Origin: Comamonadaceae bacterium OH2545_COT-014
GTDB lineage: Bacteria; Pseudomonadota; Gammaproteobacteria; Burkholderiales; Burkholderiaceae_C
Length of the DNA stretch: 64,000 bases
Direction of reading: 5' to 3'
NCBI GenBank assembly: GCA_003859965.1
Contig: RQYR01000003.1
Location: 168,391 to 232,390, forward strand
Shown: piece by piece, positions 7,077-16,126 of the stretch
Layout: every line of letters begins with the position of its first letter
Numbering within the stretch: the stretch's first letter is position 1
Notes under the pieces: generated by a model
The model's input: the letters and a program-made list of their open reading frames with translations, nothing else
The model's database searches: none
What the model was told of the DNA's origin: nothing
Position numbers and translations under genes: made by a program

Positions 7077-8864
7077 TCACTCCGCGTAACGCTGCATCAC
7101 GTAAGTGCCTGGCGCGTCGCCAAGCGCCGATGCCGCCCGGATGGCCTGGGCCGGCATGCGGGCCGACGAGCGCGCGGCCAGCCATTGCTGCCAGGCCGGC
7201 CACCACGAGCCTTCATGGCGCGGCGCGGTAGCGGCCCACTCGTCAGCGGACTGCCAAGGCGCGCTGGCGGGGCGCACGGCCAGCTGGTAATGCCGACGCG
7301 GGTGGCCCGGCTCGGAAATGATGCCGGCGTTGTGTCCGCCGTTGGTCAGGGCAAAGGTCACTTCGGCGTCGGCCATCAGGCGGTGAAGCTTGTACACCGA
7401 GCGCCAGGGCGACACATGGTCGCGCTGCGTGCCCACGGCGAAAACCGGCATGCGCAAGTCGCCCAGCGAAATGGCGCGCCCATCCACCCGGTAACGGCTG
7501 TTGGCCAGGGCATTCTTCAGGTACAGCGCCACCAGGTATTCATGGTGCATGCGGGCGGGCATGCGCGTGGTGTCGGCGTTCCAGGCCATAAGGTCATTGC
7601 CCTGGTCGCGCTCGCCCATGAGGTACTCGCGCATCAGCCGTGTCCAGACCAGGTCGCGCGAGTGCAGAAACTGGAACGAGCCAGCCATCTGCTTGCCCGT
7701 CAGGAAACCCTGCCCGCGCATCAGCTCCTTGAGCAAGTTCACCTGCCCTTCGTCGATGAACAGCCCCAGCTCGCCCGGCTCGGTGAAGTCGGTCTGGGCG
7801 GCCAGCAGGGTCAGCGTATGGGGTGCGGCCAGTGACGGATAGCCTTGCACGCCACCGCGGCGCGCCAGGGCCGCGGCCGCCATGGTCAGCAGCGTGCCGC
7901 CCAGGCAGTAACCCATGGCATGCAGAGGCGGCGCGGCCTTGGCGCCGGCCGGGCGCGGCGCGTCCGCCTGCGCGGCGGCCATGGCGTCCAGCACACCCAG
8001 TCGCAGGTAGTCGTCCATGCTCAGGTCGTGGTCGCTCTCGTCCGGGTTGCGCCACGACACCATGTACACCGTATGCCCCTGCTCCACGAGGTAGCGCGCC
8101 ATGGAGTTGTGGGGCGAGAGGTCAAGGATGTAGTACTTCATGATCCACGAAGGCACGATCAGCACCGGCTCGGGATACACGGTTTCGGTTTGTGGCGCGT
8201 AGCGGATCAGCTCGATCAGCCGGTTGCGAAACACCACCTTGCCCGGCGTCACGGCCATGTTGCGCCCCACGGCATGGCGCGTGTTGGCAGTGGCCGGATC
8301 CGGCGCGCCGGGCGTGCGGCCCGCGTCGGCCAGCCAGTTGTGCCAGCCTTGCAGCAAGGGCGCGCCCCCGGAGGCGGCGGCATGGCGCAGCACCACGGGG
8401 TTGGTCAGCAGGCCGTTGGCCGGCGTCAGCATGCCCAGCCACTGGCGCGCGAAGAAGTCCACCATCTGCGTGTGGTGCCCGCTCACGCCCGGCACCTGGG
8501 CGGCTTCGCGCCAGAACGCCTCGGCATTGCGGAAGCCGGCGCGCCACTGGCTGAACGGCCACTCGGCCCAGGCTTCGGCGCGAAAGCGCGGGTCATCGTC
8601 ATGCAGGCCGGCGCCTGTGCTTTCGCCATCGTGCAGGCGCCAGGTGTCCGCGGCCAGCTTGGCTGCCAGCCCTGCCAGCTCCATCTGGCGGCCGGGCGAT
8701 GCGCCCAGGTGCCAGGCCCAGTCGGCCAGTGCCAAGCCCAGCGCAATGGGCGAGAGGTTGCCCGTCAAGGGCGCCACGCTGGTGTGCACCAGGCGGTCAA
8801 GGCGTTGCGTGGGGGTTTCGGTATCAGCAGGGGCGGCGGCAGGCAAGGAAACGTTGGCGTTCAT
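7077..8864 (-). CDS. phaC: Class I poly(3-hydroxyalkanoate) synthase
   Basis: A 595-residue PHA polymerase, which joins hydroxyacyl-CoA monomers into storage polyester granules. The C-terminal alpha/beta hydrolase domain has the modified lipase box GYCLGG at residues 318-323, with Cys320 as nucleophile. The catalytic Asp (GTQRDHVSPW) and His (TNGGHNAGI) are present. PSWIMKYYILDLSPHNS (about 238-254) and VSWRNPDESD are also characteristic. Length fits class I. No phaA, phaB or phasin gene lies nearby, so this may be a stand-alone or second PhaC. It is divergent from the PaaK-like gene. Confidence 0.88.
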   Translation of the reverse strand: MNANVSLPAAAPADTETPTQRLDRLVHTSVAPLTGNLSPIALGLALADWAWHLGASPGRQMELAGLAAKLAADTWRLHDGESTGAGLHDDDPRFRAEAWAEWPFSQWRAGFRNAEAFWREAAQVPGVSGHHTQMVDFFARQWLGMLTPANGLLTNPVVLRHAAASGGAPLLQGWHNWLADAGRTPGAPDPATANTRHAVGRNMAVTPGKVVFRNRLIELIRYAPQTETVYPEPVLIVPSWIMKYYILDLSPHNSMARYLVEQGHTVYMVSWRNPDESDHDLSMDDYLRLGVLDAMAAAQADAPRPAGAKAAPPLHAMGYCLGGTLLTMAAAALARRGGVQGYPSLAAPHTLTLLAAQTDFTEPGELGLFIDEGQVNLLKELMRGQGFLTGKQMAGSFQFLHSRDLVWTRLMREYLMGERDQGNDLMAWNADTTRMPARMHHEYLVALYLKNALANSRYRVDGRAISLGDLRMPVFAVGTQRDHVSPWRSVYKLHRLMADAEVTFALTNGGHNAGIISEPGHPRRHYQLAVRPASAPWQSADEWAATAPRHEGSWWPAWQQWLAARSSARMPAQAIRAASALGDAPGTYVMQRYAE

Positions 8865-9281
8865 GGCTCACTACGGAGAGAAGAAATACAACCCGGGCTG
8901 CGCGGGCCGATGCCGGCGCAGCGGTAGCGCGGCCACTCGGGCGCGCGCCTGACGCGAGTATCCCGGATGCGCGCCATGCCCCAAGCACAAGTCTTGACTT
9001 GCATCAACACTGGCATGGCGCCGCCCTGCAACATCACCGGCCAGCAGCCCGCGCGCTGCACCGCCCGCCGCCAAAGCCTTTTCACGGCCTCGGCGCGCAC
9101 CGGCACAGAAAAGAAAGGACGGGCTGGCAACGCTGCAAGGGCCGCCCCATTCCGCCTTTCCTTCTGCCCTTTCGCCGGTGGCAACAAAGTCGTGAACAGG
9201 CTCGCGGGCCGGGCGCACAACAAAAGCCAAGGAGACAAGCATGGCCCCCGCCACCCACGCGCCGTTTCGGCCTGCCGCGCC
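8865..9281. other. Divergent intergenic region, phaC / PaaK-like gene
   Basis: About 417 bp separate two divergent starts. No conserved coding region is visible. At 9241-9285 a 14-codon plus-strand frame starts with a good ribosome site (AAGGAGA) and ends in TGA overlapping the ATG of the next gene, so it may be a translated leader. No convincing sigma70 boxes or repeats were identified in the remainder. Confidence 0.45.
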
Positions 9282-10691
9282 ATGAACGCGGTGTTTGACC
9301 CCCTGCATCTGCAAGCGGCCATCCTGGACGTGATGGCCGCCGGCCGCATCCCCCCCGCCTTGCTGCAACAGCGCCAGCGCCTGCGGCTGGCGCGCCTGCT
9401 GGATGCCGCACGCGCCCAATCGGCCTTTTACCGCAAGCGGTTGCCCCGGCGGGCCGACAGCCTGCGTCATGTGCCCCCCGTCACGCGCGGCGAGCTGATG
9501 GCGCACTTCGACACCTGGGTCACCGACCCCGCGCTGCGTCTGGACGAATTGCGCGCTTTCACCGCCGACGCCTCCCGCCTGGCCGACCCCTGGCAAGGCC
9601 GTTACGTGGTGTGGGAAAGCTCCGGCACCAGCGGCCAGCCGGGCCTGTTCGTGCAGGATGCTGCCGCCATGGCGGTGTACGACGCGCTGGAAGCCGTGCG
9701 CCACCGCGTCCCGCCGCGCGCCGCCAGCGGCCTGGCGGGCGGCTGGTTCGGCAGCTTCATGCCGCTGGAATGGCTGGGGGCCACGGACCGGGCGGCCCTG
9801 GTCACGGCCACGGGCGGGCACTTTGCCAGCGTGGTCACGTTCGAGCGGCTACGCCGCATCAACCCCTGGCTGGCGCAAGGCGCGCGCAGCTTCAGCATCA
9901 TGCAGCCCCTGCCCGCGCTGGTGGACGAGCTCAACGCCTTCCAGCCCACGGTGCTGGCCACCTACCCCACGGCCGCGGCGCTGCTGGCCGAGGCGGCGGC
10001 GCAAGGCGCCCTGCACATCCGCCCGCGCCACATCATCACCGGCGGCGAAACCCTGGGCGCGGCCGCCCGGGCGCGCATCACCCAGGCCTTTGGCGCGCCC
10101 GTGCGCAGCAGCTACGGCGCCTCCGAATGCCTGACGCTGGCCTGGGAATGCGCGCACGGCCACCTGCACCTGAACGCCGACTGGGTCTTGCTGGAGCCCG
10201 TGGACGAACGGGGGCATGCCGTGCCGCCCGGACGCCCCTCGCACAGCGTCTGGCTGACCAACCTGGCCAACCTGGTGCAGCCCCTGATCCGCTACGACTT
10301 GGACGACCGCATCACCTTGCACGCCCAGCCCTGCGCCTGCGGCTCGCCGCTGCCCGTGATCGACGTGCACGGGCGCTGCGACGATGTGCTGCGCCTGGCC
10401 GCCCCGCCGCCCGAAGGCGGCACGGTGAGCCTGCTGCCCCTGGCGCTGACCACGGTGCTGGAAGAAGCCGGCCTGTTCGACTTTCAACTCTTCCAGCAGG
10501 GCCCCCGCACCCTGCTGCTGCGCCTGCCCCTCACCGGCGCCGCCGCCACGGCCGCCGCCGCCCGCGGGCGCGCCGCCCTGCAAGCCTTTGCCGCGGCCCA
10601 GGGCGCGCCAGGCGTGCGCGTGCATGTGGAAACCGGCTGCGACCTGCCACGCGGCGCCAGCGGCAAGGCCTGCCGCATCCTGCTGGAATGA
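9282..10691 (+). CDS. PaaK-like adenylate-forming ligase (F390 synthetase-related)
   Basis: A 469-residue member of the phenylacetate-CoA ligase / coenzyme F390 synthetase-related group of AMP-forming enzymes, which activate a carboxylate with ATP. The P-loop-like SSGTSGQPGLFV lies near residue 111; the adenylation motif SSYGASECLTLAWEC and the hinge RYDLDDRIT with the cysteine-bearing CACGSPLPVIDVHGRCDD follow. True PaaK is slightly shorter and sits with paa genes, absent here, so substrate is unknown. The ATG at 9282 lacks its own clear ribosome site but overlaps the stop of a 14-codon leader frame. Confidence 0.8.
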   Translation: MNAVFDPLHLQAAILDVMAAGRIPPALLQQRQRLRLARLLDAARAQSAFYRKRLPRRADSLRHVPPVTRGELMAHFDTWVTDPALRLDELRAFTADASRLADPWQGRYVVWESSGTSGQPGLFVQDAAAMAVYDALEAVRHRVPPRAASGLAGGWFGSFMPLEWLGATDRAALVTATGGHFASVVTFERLRRINPWLAQGARSFSIMQPLPALVDELNAFQPTVLATYPTAAALLAEAAAQGALHIRPRHIITGGETLGAAARARITQAFGAPVRSSYGASECLTLAWECAHGHLHLNADWVLLEPVDERGHAVPPGRPSHSVWLTNLANLVQPLIRYDLDDRITLHAQPCACGSPLPVIDVHGRCDDVLRLAAPPPEGGTVSLLPLALTTVLEEAGLFDFQLFQQGPRTLLLRLPLTGAAATAAAARGRAALQAFAAAQGAPGVRVHVETGCDLPRGASGKACRILLE

Positions 10692-10788
10692 ATGGGCGCC
10701 ACCCGGCCACCGGCAATGCTGAAACGCCCTGACACAAACCGGCCCGGCCCTTGCGGCAGGATCGCCCGTTGTGCACCAGCGGCTCTCC

Positions 10789-11496
10789 ATGTCTTCTGTT
10801 TTCAAAAGCGCCCACCAACGCCCCTTGGCAGGCAGATGCGAGGGCATCGCCTCACCCCGATGGTTATGTTTGATGCGCCTGACGCCGTCCGCCGCCAACG
10901 CCGCCTCCCTCAGCGCTCCTTTGCCCCCTCACCAGGACCGGACGCGGCACACTGGCGGGCCTGCCGCCTTGGCGCTGGCCGCGCTGGTCTTGCTGGCTGC
11001 CACCACCGATGCCGCGCACAGTGCGCCATCGGCGCCAGATTGGGCGCTCACCGCCGCCAGCGGCGACCGTGAAAGCGTCCGCAAGCTCGGCCTGCTGGCA
11101 GGCTGGCAGCGGCCCCAGCCACTATGGCAAGGCCGCCATTGGCAAGTGACCTTGCGGCATGAAATGGAGCTGGCCACATGGCAGGCGCCGCGCGCACGCC
11201 GCATCGTGGAGTGGGGCTATTCCCCCGTGTTCGTGCTGGAACGCCCGGGCGGGCGCGGTGTGTTCCTGGAAGGCGCCATTGGCGTGCGCCTGCTCTCGCA
11301 CACCCGCCTGTCGGCCACCCGCTCCATGAGCACGGCCTTCCACTTCTCAGACATGCTGGGCCTGGGCCTGCGCTGGGGCGACCACGGCGGACGCTCCACC
11401 CTGGGCGTGCGCCTGCAGCACCTGTCCAACCTGGGCATCAAACGGCCCAACCCGGGCATCAACTTCTTGCAGGTGTATTACCGCCACCGGTTTTAG
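10789..11496 (+). CDS. Acyloxyacyl hydrolase, PagL-like lipid A deacylase
   Basis: About 235 residues. The C-terminal beta-barrel part matches the PagL family, outer-membrane enzymes that remove the 3-O-acyl chain of lipid A. The catalytic His-x-Ser is in RLQHLSNLGIKRPNPG near the C terminus, and the protein ends in the aromatic YYRHRF typical of an outer-membrane barrel. A hydrophobic stretch GGPAALALAALVLLAATTDA (about 51-70) looks like a signal peptide, so the true start may be further inside; GTG at 10771, ATG at 10789 and later ATGs are all possible. Confidence 0.8.
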   Translation: MSSVFKSAHQRPLAGRCEGIASPRWLCLMRLTPSAANAASLSAPLPPHQDRTRHTGGPAALALAALVLLAATTDAAHSAPSAPDWALTAASGDRESVRKLGLLAGWQRPQPLWQGRHWQVTLRHEMELATWQAPRARRIVEWGYSPVFVLERPGGRGVFLEGAIGVRLLSHTRLSATRSMSTAFHFSDMLGLGLRWGDHGGRSTLGVRLQHLSNLGIKRPNPGINFLQVYYRHRF

Positions 11497-11762
11497 CGCC
11501 TGTTCGCCGCCGTGGCGCCTGCCTGAAAAAGACAGGCTGGAAAGTAGCCAACCCCAACACAACCACTCGCGCGCCCTCTCCCCGGCAAGAATCTCGCGAC
11601 GGAAACGGGCTTTTTTGCTGCTGCTCCGCCATAGCGCACAGCCCTCTGAGGGATAGGCCACGCGGTTTTGTGTCTTTTTTCAGTAACAGCCTACTTTTTG
11701 TATCCAGCCAAAAGCTCACGCCACCGGATCGACGGCAGAGGCCGGGTATATATTGACGCGCC
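11497..11762. promoter_or_regulatory. Intergenic region with promoter of the response regulator
   Basis: No gene is visible. A -10-like TATATT at 11749-11754 ends 8 bp before the ATG at 11763, so transcription from it would give a leaderless or nearly leaderless mRNA. No clear terminator follows the PagL-like gene. Confidence 0.4.
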
Positions 11763-12422
11763 ATGAACCCGACCCTGATCGTTGAAGATTTGCCCGAAAC
11801 CCGCAGTTGGCTCATTGAAACGGCACGCGAGGCGTTTCCCGAGGCTGACGTGGTGGCCGTTTCGCGCTGCACCGAGGGCATCACCGAAATCAAGCGCCGG
11901 GCATTCGGCGTGGCGCTGATTGATCTGGGTCTGCCGGACGGCAGCGGGTTGTCCGTCATTCAGGCGCTGCGCACGCACCAGCCTTCCGCGCTGTCGGTTG
12001 TGGTCAGCATTCATGACGATGACGACCACCTGTTTCCCGCGCTCAAGGCCGGCGCTTTTGGCTACCTGCTGAAAGAGCAGCCCCGCCCCACCATGGTGAC
12101 GCAGCTGCGCCGCATCACGCAGGGCGAGCCGCCGCTGTCGCCCGCCATTGCGCGCCGCGTGCTGCATTACTTCTCGTCCAGCCGGCTGGGCCTGTTGGGC
12201 CTGGCGCGCGATGACGAGGACGAGGTGGCGCTGACGGGGCGCGAAACCGACATCCTGCAGCGCGTGGCCAAGGGCTACACGCTGCCGGAGATCGCGGTGC
12301 AAATGGGCCTGTCGCGCCACACGGTGGCCGATTACGTCAAGCAGATCTACCGCAAGCTCAACGTGTCTTCCCGCGCCGAGGCCACGCTGGAAGCCGCCCG
12401 GCGCGGTCTGGTCCGGCCCTGA
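11763..12422 (+). CDS. NarL/LuxR-family response regulator
   Basis: A 219-residue two-domain regulator. The receiver domain (1-115) has the phospho-acceptor Asp in ALIDLGLPDGSG (about residue 59), acidic VEDLPE near the start, and the Lys in YLLKEQ. A LuxR-type helix-turn-helix follows (LTGRETDILQRVAKGYTLPEIA, then MGLSRHTVADYVKQIYRKLN). It would bind DNA when phosphorylated. No histidine kinase is adjacent, so it is an orphan here and its signal is unknown. It is transcribed alone. Confidence 0.92.
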   Translation: MNPTLIVEDLPETRSWLIETAREAFPEADVVAVSRCTEGITEIKRRAFGVALIDLGLPDGSGLSVIQALRTHQPSALSVVVSIHDDDDHLFPALKAGAFGYLLKEQPRPTMVTQLRRITQGEPPLSPAIARRVLHYFSSSRLGLLGLARDDEDEVALTGRETDILQRVAKGYTLPEIAVQMGLSRHTVADYVKQIYRKLNVSSRAEATLEAARRGLVRP

Positions 12423-12507
12423 TTTCCTCGCCCTGCCTGCCCGGCCACCGGTCATTACCGCGCCGCCAGCTTGGCGCGCCCGTGGTCAGGCGCGTGGCGT
12501 GTTTACA

Positions 12508-12565
12508 TCCATCAAAAACGGTCCCAAGGCACTACCCACGCCATTTCATGCTATGTTTTTTGATG
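12508..12565. repeat. Interspersed palindromic repeat overlapping the rlhA 3' end
   Basis: A 58-bp element with inverted ends (TCCATCAAAAA and TTTTTTGATG) and internal CCCAAGGC and GCTATG. It is the same family as 871-935 and 14868-14928. The rlhA stop codon (12546-12548) and its last codons lie inside the element, so the repeat supplies the end of that protein. Confidence 0.6.
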
Positions 12566-14567
12566 TATTCTGGCTTGGTGCGCCCGCGCCGGGCCGGGTG
12601 CGGTAGAAGGCCAGCGGCGCTTCGTGCGCGGCGGCGTGCAGCACGGCTTTTTTCATGCGGCCGACTACGTGCATCTCGCAAGGCTTGCAGTCAAAGCGCA
12701 GGGTGAGCTTTTCGCTGCCGTTGACCAGTTGCAGCGGCTCGGCGCGCACGGCGCCCTGCACGCCGGTGACGCCCTTGGCCTGCTTGGGGCACAGGCTCAA
12801 GCTGTAGCGCACGCAGTGCTTGGTGATCATCAGGCTCACCTCGCCTTCTTCCTCGTGGCTTTCGTAGGCGGCGGCGATGACTTGCACGCCGTGGCGCGCG
12901 TAGAAGTCGCGCGCGGCGTGGTTGTGCACGTTGGCCAGGTAGGTGAGCGTGTCTTCGGGGTAGCGCGCGGGCGGCTCCACGGGGCGGGCGCGCGGCGGGC
13001 GTTGCCAGGCGGCCAGGCGGGCGGCTTCCAGCGCGGCGGCGGCATCGCGCCGCAATTGGTTGGCCACGCTGGCGGGCACGAACCAGGGGCGCGGCAGCGC
13101 GAGCGTGATGTCGATGGGGGTGAACAGCGTGTCGCCCAGGCGGGCCAGCGCCTCGCGCAGCTTGCCGCTGGCGGCGGCCGCGTCGCGGGGCGGCTGGTGT
13201 GGCAGGGCGGCGAAGGCCGAGGCGCTGTGGCCGTCTTCGTCGGTGGCGCTCAGTTGCAGGCCGCCGGGGGCTTCAGACAGGGTGAGCCACACGCCGATGC
13301 GGCGGTCGGCGGACTTTTTCTCCAGTGTGCGCACCCAGTCCATGCTGCGGTTGCGGTTGATGACCGTGCCCTTGCGCAGATCGTGCAGGCGGCTCACCGG
13401 GTCTTTGGGAAAGACGCGCCAGAGGCCGCCGCCTAGCGCCTCGACGCGGTTGGCCTGCGCGCCCACCAGCTCCTGCTGCAAGTCGTAGTAGCACAGGCCG
13501 TCGCCGTTGGCGAGCGTGGCGGCGGGCGCGTCCAGTTGCACATCGAAGTGGTCGGCCCCGGTGCGCGTGACGTGGCCAATGGGCTGGCCGGGGTTCTTGG
13601 GGCTGTCGAAGGCGCCAATGCCCTGCTGGCGGCCGTTGACGAAGTAGTCGGTGAACTCGCGGTTGAAGTTCTGGCCCGGGTCGGGCGTGAAGGTGTAGGT
13701 GCAGCGGCCGCTGCTGGCGCGGGCCAGGTCGGGGCGCGCGTCGAGGATGTCGTCCAGCAGGCGCCGGTAGTGGGCGGTGATGTTCTTGACGTAGCCCATG
13801 TCCTTGTAGCGCCCCTCGATCTTGAAGCTGCGCACGCCGGCATCCACCAGCGCGGCCAGGTTGCCGCTCTGGTTGTTGTCTTTCATCGAGAGCACGTGCT
13901 TGTCGTGCGCGACGAAGCGGCCCTGCGCGTCCAGCACCTGGTAGGGCAGGCGGCAGGCTTGCGAGCAGTCGCCCCGGTTGGCGCTGCGGCCCGTGTGGGC
14001 ATGGCTGATGTAGCACTGGCCGCTGTAGGCCACGCACAGCGCGCCGTGGATGAAGAACTCGATGGCGGCGGCGCTGCGCTCCGGCGCCAGCCCGGCGCCC
14101 AGCGCTTGCTGGACGGCGGCGATCTGCGCCAGCGTCAGCTCGCGCGCCAGCACGATCTGGCTGAAGCCCGCGTCTTGCAGAAAGCGCGCTTTTTCAGGCG
14201 TGCGGATGTCGCACTGCGTGCTGGCGTGCAGCTGGATGGGCGGCAAATCCAGCGCCAGCAGGCCCATGTCCTGAACGATGAGCGCGTCCACGCCCGCGTC
14301 GTGAAACTGCCGCACCAGGCGGCGCGCGGGTTCCAGCTCGTCGTCGCGCAAGATGGTGTTGAGCGTGACGAACACGCGCGCGCCGAAGCGGTGCGCATGG
14401 CGCGCCAGGCGCTCGATGTCGGCCACGCTGTTGCTGGCGCTGGTGCGCGCGCCAAAGGAAGGGCCGCCGATGTACACCGCGTCGGCGCCGTGGTTGATGG
14501 CCTCGATGCCAATGTCGGCATCGCGCGCGGGGCTGAGCAGTTCAAGCTGGTGCGGTAGCAAAGACAT
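12546..14567 (-). CDS. rlhA: U32 peptidase-family protein, RlhA-like 23S rRNA hydroxylation factor
   Basis: A 673-residue member of the U32 family. The E. coli protein of this size and architecture, RlhA (YdcP), is needed for hydroxylation of C2501 in 23S rRNA. N-terminal LELLSPARDADIGIEAINHGADAVYIGG, the central SGQCYISHAHTGRSANRGDCSQACRLPY with its conserved cysteines (about 213-240), and SFKIEGRYKDMGYVKNITAHYR are all diagnostic. The cysteines fit the Fe-S cluster of this group. The ATG at 14567 starts at MSLLPHQLELLSPA. The last few residues come from an interspersed repeat. The assignment to RlhA rather than another U32 protein rests on length. Confidence 0.85.
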   Translation of the reverse strand: MSLLPHQLELLSPARDADIGIEAINHGADAVYIGGPSFGARTSASNSVADIERLARHAHRFGARVFVTLNTILRDDELEPARRLVRQFHDAGVDALIVQDMGLLALDLPPIQLHASTQCDIRTPEKARFLQDAGFSQIVLARELTLAQIAAVQQALGAGLAPERSAAAIEFFIHGALCVAYSGQCYISHAHTGRSANRGDCSQACRLPYQVLDAQGRFVAHDKHVLSMKDNNQSGNLAALVDAGVRSFKIEGRYKDMGYVKNITAHYRRLLDDILDARPDLARASSGRCTYTFTPDPGQNFNREFTDYFVNGRQQGIGAFDSPKNPGQPIGHVTRTGADHFDVQLDAPAATLANGDGLCYYDLQQELVGAQANRVEALGGGLWRVFPKDPVSRLHDLRKGTVINRNRSMDWVRTLEKKSADRRIGVWLTLSEAPGGLQLSATDEDGHSASAFAALPHQPPRDAAAASGKLREALARLGDTLFTPIDITLALPRPWFVPASVANQLRRDAAAALEAARLAAWQRPPRARPVEPPARYPEDTLTYLANVHNHAARDFYARHGVQVIAAAYESHEEEGEVSLMITKHCVRYSLSLCPKQAKGVTGVQGAVRAEPLQLVNGSEKLTLRFDCKPCEMHVVGRMKKAVLHAAAHEAPLAFYRTRPGAGAPSQNTSKNIA

Positions 14568-14995
14568 GAGAAAGCGGGCAATGTGCGGGTTCAGTCGCCG
14601 TGGGCGAGCGGGCAGGTGCAAGCGGGCGGGCTGCAAGCGGGGCAAAGCGCCTGCCTGGCGGCAGCGGTCTTGTCAAAGCGCCGCCCGTGCGGGCGGCAGG
14701 GGCCGATTAGACGGCAAGGCGGCCAGGGGCGCTGGCCCCCGCCCCATTTCCCTTGCAAGTACAGCCCTTGCAAGCCAGGCCAAGCGCGCCTCTGTCCGTG
14801 TCCGTGGGCCGGGGCGTTTGCGTGCAAGCGCGCCTGTGGGCGCCTGTGGGCAAGCCCGCCTTATTTTCCATCAAAAAATGCCACCAAGGCCCGTCCATAC
14901 TGCCCAAGGCGCTATGTTTTTTGATGGTTTCCTGACGGGGCATGCGTGTGTCACGCAGCGCCCTGCCCTGGCCGCCTTTTCAGTCAAACGCCCAT
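14568..14995. other. Intergenic region upstream of rlhA with repeat and hairpin
   Basis: No gene is supported in these 428 bp. It holds a perfect 8-bp-arm hairpin at 14680-14697 (GCCGCCCG/CGGGCGGC), several short direct repeats such as GCGCCTGTGGG near 14830, and the interspersed repeat at 14868-14928. Confidence 0.5.
14868..14928. repeat. Interspersed palindromic repeat
   Basis: A 61-bp element bounded by CCATCAAAAAA and TTTTTTGATGG, with CCAAGGC and GCTATG inside. It is the third copy of the family at 871-935 and 12508-12565. The inverted ends can form a hairpin. Confidence 0.6.
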
Positions 14996-15949
14996 TCAGT
15001 CAAACGCCCAGTCGGCCGCCACGTCCGCGCCCACGCGCAGGCTCTGGCCCGCGCCTTCGATCACGATGGCGTTCATGCCGAAGGTGATGGCGCCGTCCAT
15101 GCGCGGGTTGGCGCGGAACGTGCGCAGCGCCTCCAGCACGGCCGGGCTGGTGTCGCCCGTGGCCGGGTCCACGTTGGGCATGGGGCAGCGCGTGCAGGGC
15201 TTGACGGGGCGGATGCGCAGCACGCCGCCTTCGGCCGTGGCCAGGCGCAGCTCGGCCAGGCGGTCTTCGTCCTGCGGCGCCAGGCCGTCCAGCACGATGT
15301 TGGGGCGAAAGCGCCGCATGTCCACCGGCGCATGGCCGGCCGCCGCCAGGCGTTCGTTCAGCTCGGCCAGCGAGGCGGCGCTGGCAATCAGCAGCGGAAA
15401 GCCGTCGGCAAAGTGCACCGGGGCGGCCACTTCGCCCGTCCAGCGCTGGCTGGCCAGGCGGGGCACGGCCGGGTCTACGCGCGCCAGGCGCAGGCCGGGG
15501 CACGCCAGAAACCGGCTAAGCCATTGCGCGGCGGCCTCGCCCATGTCCCAGGCGGGCACCCGGTCTTGCCAGACGCGCACCAGGCGCGTGACCGGGGCAT
15601 CCGCGGCCAGGTCGTTCACTGGCGGCGGCACGCACAGCGGCGCCATGCCGGGGGCGCGCAGCGTGAGCGCGCCGGGGGTGGCGCCGTCCGCGCCGGCTTC
15701 GGCCTCGGCCTGGATCAGCGCCATGCGCGGCAAGCTGCGCTGGGTCACGAAATCGCCCGCCGCGTCCGTCACCACCCAGGCGCGGTCCAGCGCCAGCCCG
15801 GTGGCATGCAGCCGCGCCTGCGCCGGGGCCACGCCCGCACAGGATTTGACAGGGTAAACATGCAATGACGCCACGCGCGCCGATACGTCCCCGCCGTCCC
15901 CGAGCAAGGGAGGCGGGTGCAAGCAAGCAGGTGCTGAAGGGGCAGACAT
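14996..15949 (-). CDS. MOSC domain protein (YcbX-like)
   Basis: A 317-residue protein with an N-terminal MOSC beta-barrel domain (RVASLHVYPVKSCAG, about 19-33) and a C-terminal MOSC domain with the conserved cysteine motif KPCTRCPMPNVDPATG (about 254-269). This is the YcbX / mARC-type arrangement, which binds sulfurated molybdenum cofactor and reduces N-hydroxylated compounds. Relatives often carry a C-terminal 2Fe-2S ferredoxin domain, which is absent here. The ATG at 15949 (MSAPSAPACL) was preferred to 16027. Sixteen bases around the stop codon are tandemly duplicated just downstream. Confidence 0.85.
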   Translation of the reverse strand: MSAPSAPACLHPPPLLGDGGDVSARVASLHVYPVKSCAGVAPAQARLHATGLALDRAWVVTDAAGDFVTQRSLPRMALIQAEAEAGADGATPGALTLRAPGMAPLCVPPPVNDLAADAPVTRLVRVWQDRVPAWDMGEAAAQWLSRFLACPGLRLARVDPAVPRLASQRWTGEVAAPVHFADGFPLLIASAASLAELNERLAAAGHAPVDMRRFRPNIVLDGLAPQDEDRLAELRLATAEGGVLRIRPVKPCTRCPMPNVDPATGDTSPAVLEALRTFRANPRMDGAITFGMNAIVIEGAGQSLRVGADVAADWAFD

Positions 15950-16036
15950 AGGGCGCGTGATTATCCGCCCCGCGCCACCGGAGCCGGTGGCGGCGTGGCC
16001 ATGCCCTGATTCAGCCACGGACACCACGGCTTTTAA

Positions 16037-16100
16037 GTGCCAAAAAAGTGCTTATCGCTGGCCCAGACTTGGCTCAAAGCTATTTTTTTAATAGCTTCAA
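16037..16100. repeat. Interspersed palindromic repeat
   Basis: The element ends in a perfect palindrome core at 16079-16095 (GCTAT, seven bases, ATAGC), preceded by GCCCAGACTTGGC and AAAAAAGTGC. On the minus strand it reads from GCTAT to GGCAC, the same order as the element at 31122-31180. It sits between the divergent MOSC and UbiH-like genes. Confidence 0.55.
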
Positions 16101-16113
16101 TCCACCCGCCCCC

Positions 16114-16119
16114 TACAAT
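16114..16119 (+). promoter_or_regulatory. -10 box of the UbiH-like gene, possibly leaderless
   Basis: TACAAT ends 7 bp before the ATG at 16127, and no Shine-Dalgarno sequence is present. Transcription would start at or beside the initiation codon. The -35 region falls in the adjacent repeat and is not well conserved. Confidence 0.4.
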
Positions 16120-16126
16120 CGGCCGC

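Noticed and set aside
14680..14697. Perfect GCCGCCCG hairpin read as a terminator
   Set aside because: No T-run on either strand and no gene ends nearby; kept only as part of the intergenic description.
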